NCBI GenBank assembly: GCA_947573135.1
Contig: CANPDU010000009.1
Coordinates: forward strand, 1 to 64,000
Direction of reading: 5' to 3'
From: an uncultured Bacteroidales bacterium
GTDB lineage: Bacteria; Bacteroidota; Bacteroidia; Bacteroidales; Muribaculaceae
DNA: 64,000 nucleotides
Below, in pieces: positions 63,177 to 64,000 of the stretch (position 1 is the first letter of the stretch; each line of letters begins with the position of its first letter). Position numbers and translations under genes: made by a program. The notes below the pieces were generated by a model. The model searched no databases and had not been told where the DNA came from. It was given only the letters and a program-made list of their open reading frames with translations.

Positions 63177-63636
63177 AATCATCTCCTCTATAATAGCCTT
63201 TGTCATTACGATTTTAACTATAAGCTGTACTCATACAGACGAGACAGGCCAGTTTAGGGCTGTTGACAGTAACTGCTGGAAGTATGGTGATTCGTTATTA
63301 TTCAGGTTCAACGCTCCGGACTCCGTATGGCAAGGAGACATCGCTATCGTAGTACGACACGCTGCATCATACCCATACAGTAATCTTCTGATTGAACTCG
63401 GAGGGCAAATCGACGGGGACATAGCTGTTGACACATTTAACATCATGCTTGCCGACGATTTCGGCAATTGGCTAGGACGTGGTTCCGGCCTAAGTTTCCA
63501 GCGCGTGGACACAATCGTGCGCAACGTCAGTCTCAGCGCTCCCTCAGACCTGTATGTCAGGCATATAATGAGGGCGGACTGCATTACCGACATAGAACAG
63601 ATAGGGCTTATTTTTTCTCCTTACCACTCTAAATAA
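63169..63636 (+). CDS. gldH: Gliding motility lipoprotein GldH
   Basis: 155 residues from ATG 63169, which overlaps the ricT end by 8 bases; the frame is open further upstream inside ricT but the lipoprotein signal (LTISC) begins here. The mature part shows LLFRFNAPDSVWQGDIAIVVRH and DDFGNWLGRGSGLSF, features of GldH. In gliding Bacteroidetes GldH is needed for motility; in non-gliding gut species it remains as a core gene of unknown task. It stands between ricT and a HAD gene. Confidence 0.85.
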   Translation: MHKIISSIIAFVITILTISCTHTDETGQFRAVDSNCWKYGDSLLFRFNAPDSVWQGDIAIVVRHAASYPYSNLLIELGGQIDGDIAVDTFNIMLADDFGNWLGRGSGLSFQRVDTIVRNVSLSAPSDLYVRHIMRADCITDIEQIGLIFSPYHSK

Positions 63637-63645
63637 ATTGATACA

Positions 63646-64000
63646 ATGGGTTGTTTTGCATTCGACAGTATAATATTTGATATGGACGGCACTCTTTGGG
63701 ACGCTGTAGATTCATATTGCCGGATATGGAATGTCACCCTGACTCAATTTAACGCAGCCGAAACAATTGTTTCAAGAGAGACATTGATCGGCATGATGGG
63801 AAAGACCATTGACGAAATAGTATTAAGTATTGCTCCACAATTCAACGGCGACAACGTTTTTATCTCACGTCTTATAGAAAACGAGCGTCTGATGATGCCG
63901 CATCTTGGCGGACGCCTGTATGAAGGCGTAGCGGAAACTATCAGGACTCTGTCAGAGAACTATAAATTGTTTATGGTAAGCAATTGCCTGAAACAAGGAC
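63646..64000 (+). CDS. HAD-superfamily phosphatase (3' end outside window)
   Basis: 118 codons visible from ATG 63646. Motif I FDMDGTLWDAV gives the nucleophile and acid Asp; motif II Ser/Thr lies in LFMVSN near the right edge. The cap begins with LIGMMGKTIDEIV, as in phosphoglycolate phosphatase or beta-phosphoglucomutase relatives. Substrate not decidable from this part. Confidence 0.88.
   Translation, partial: MGCFAFDSIIFDMDGTLWDAVDSYCRIWNVTLTQFNAAETIVSRETLIGMMGKTIDEIVLSIAPQFNGDNVFISRLIENERLMMPHLGGRLYEGVAETIRTLSENYKLFMVSNCLKQG

Noticed and set aside
1..64000. CRISPR arrays
   Set aside because: No series of repeats with regular spacers was seen; the only short phased repeats (30944-31025) have steps of 10-11 bases.

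Overview
The window reads as a chromosome segment of a Bacteroidales bacterium. The pointers are promoters of the TAnnTTTG (-7) type instead of -35/-10 boxes, starts without Shine-Dalgarno sequences, a GldH lipoprotein, a BtuB/BtuG surface vitamin B12 system, C-terminal tails of the type IX secretion kind, and codon choice. A gut Muribaculaceae-like genome fits best, but the family is an inference.

Layout. 1-7.0 kb: 3' part of a Y_Y_Y/LuxR-type regulator, converging on a minus-strand run of a PAP2 phosphatase, a GH3 glycosidase fused to a serine hydrolase, and an exported 5'-nucleotidase. 7.2-14.8 kb: tRNA-Arg(ACG), carA-carB (carbamoyl phosphate synthesis) and an exported M16 peptidase. 14.9-21.8 kb: a cobalamin riboswitch that reads into btuB, a BtuG-like propeller without a lipobox, and a 1111-residue GLUG-repeat surface protein. 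22.0-23.9 kb: dnaK.

23.9-45.4 kb: an integrated mobilizable element of about 21.5 kb, placed exactly at the dnaK 3' end. The last codons and terminator of dnaK recur in imperfect copy at 45310-45402 and look like attL/attR. The element carries a zinc-ribbon/HTH protein and tyrosine recombinase next to the left end, a mobilization/replication module (MobV relaxase, zinc-ribbon primase-like protein, AAA ATPase, HTH) with a nested inverted repeat (possible oriT) and helically phased CATAAC repeats, and a defence load: a PIN-like protein facing hsdM-hsdS-DUF262/DUF1524-hsdR-KAP NTPase, a RhuM remnant, a zeta-type kinase with a small overlapping partner, and a twice-frameshifted YhcG-type nuclease.

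45.4-55.9 kb: a redox/hydrolase cluster of flavodoxins, two aldo-keto reductases, a RibD/DHFR-like reductase and alpha/beta hydrolases. It lies opposite an AraC regulator, followed by an NTF2-like protein and an exported cupin-carboxymuconolactone decarboxylase. Two alpha/beta hydrolase fragments mark gene decay here. 56.3-57.7 kb: two tandem related secreted proteins of unknown function. 58.1-59.4 kb: DUF6249 membrane protein, sigma factor, membrane partner. 59.5-64 kb: coiled-coil protein, ZapA, a candidate small RNA, RNase Y, RicT, GldH and the start of a HAD phosphatase; this block looks like core genome.

The strongest leads are the dnaK-targeting defence element with its duplicated terminator, and the riboswitch-controlled B12 locus with its large uncharacterised third protein.
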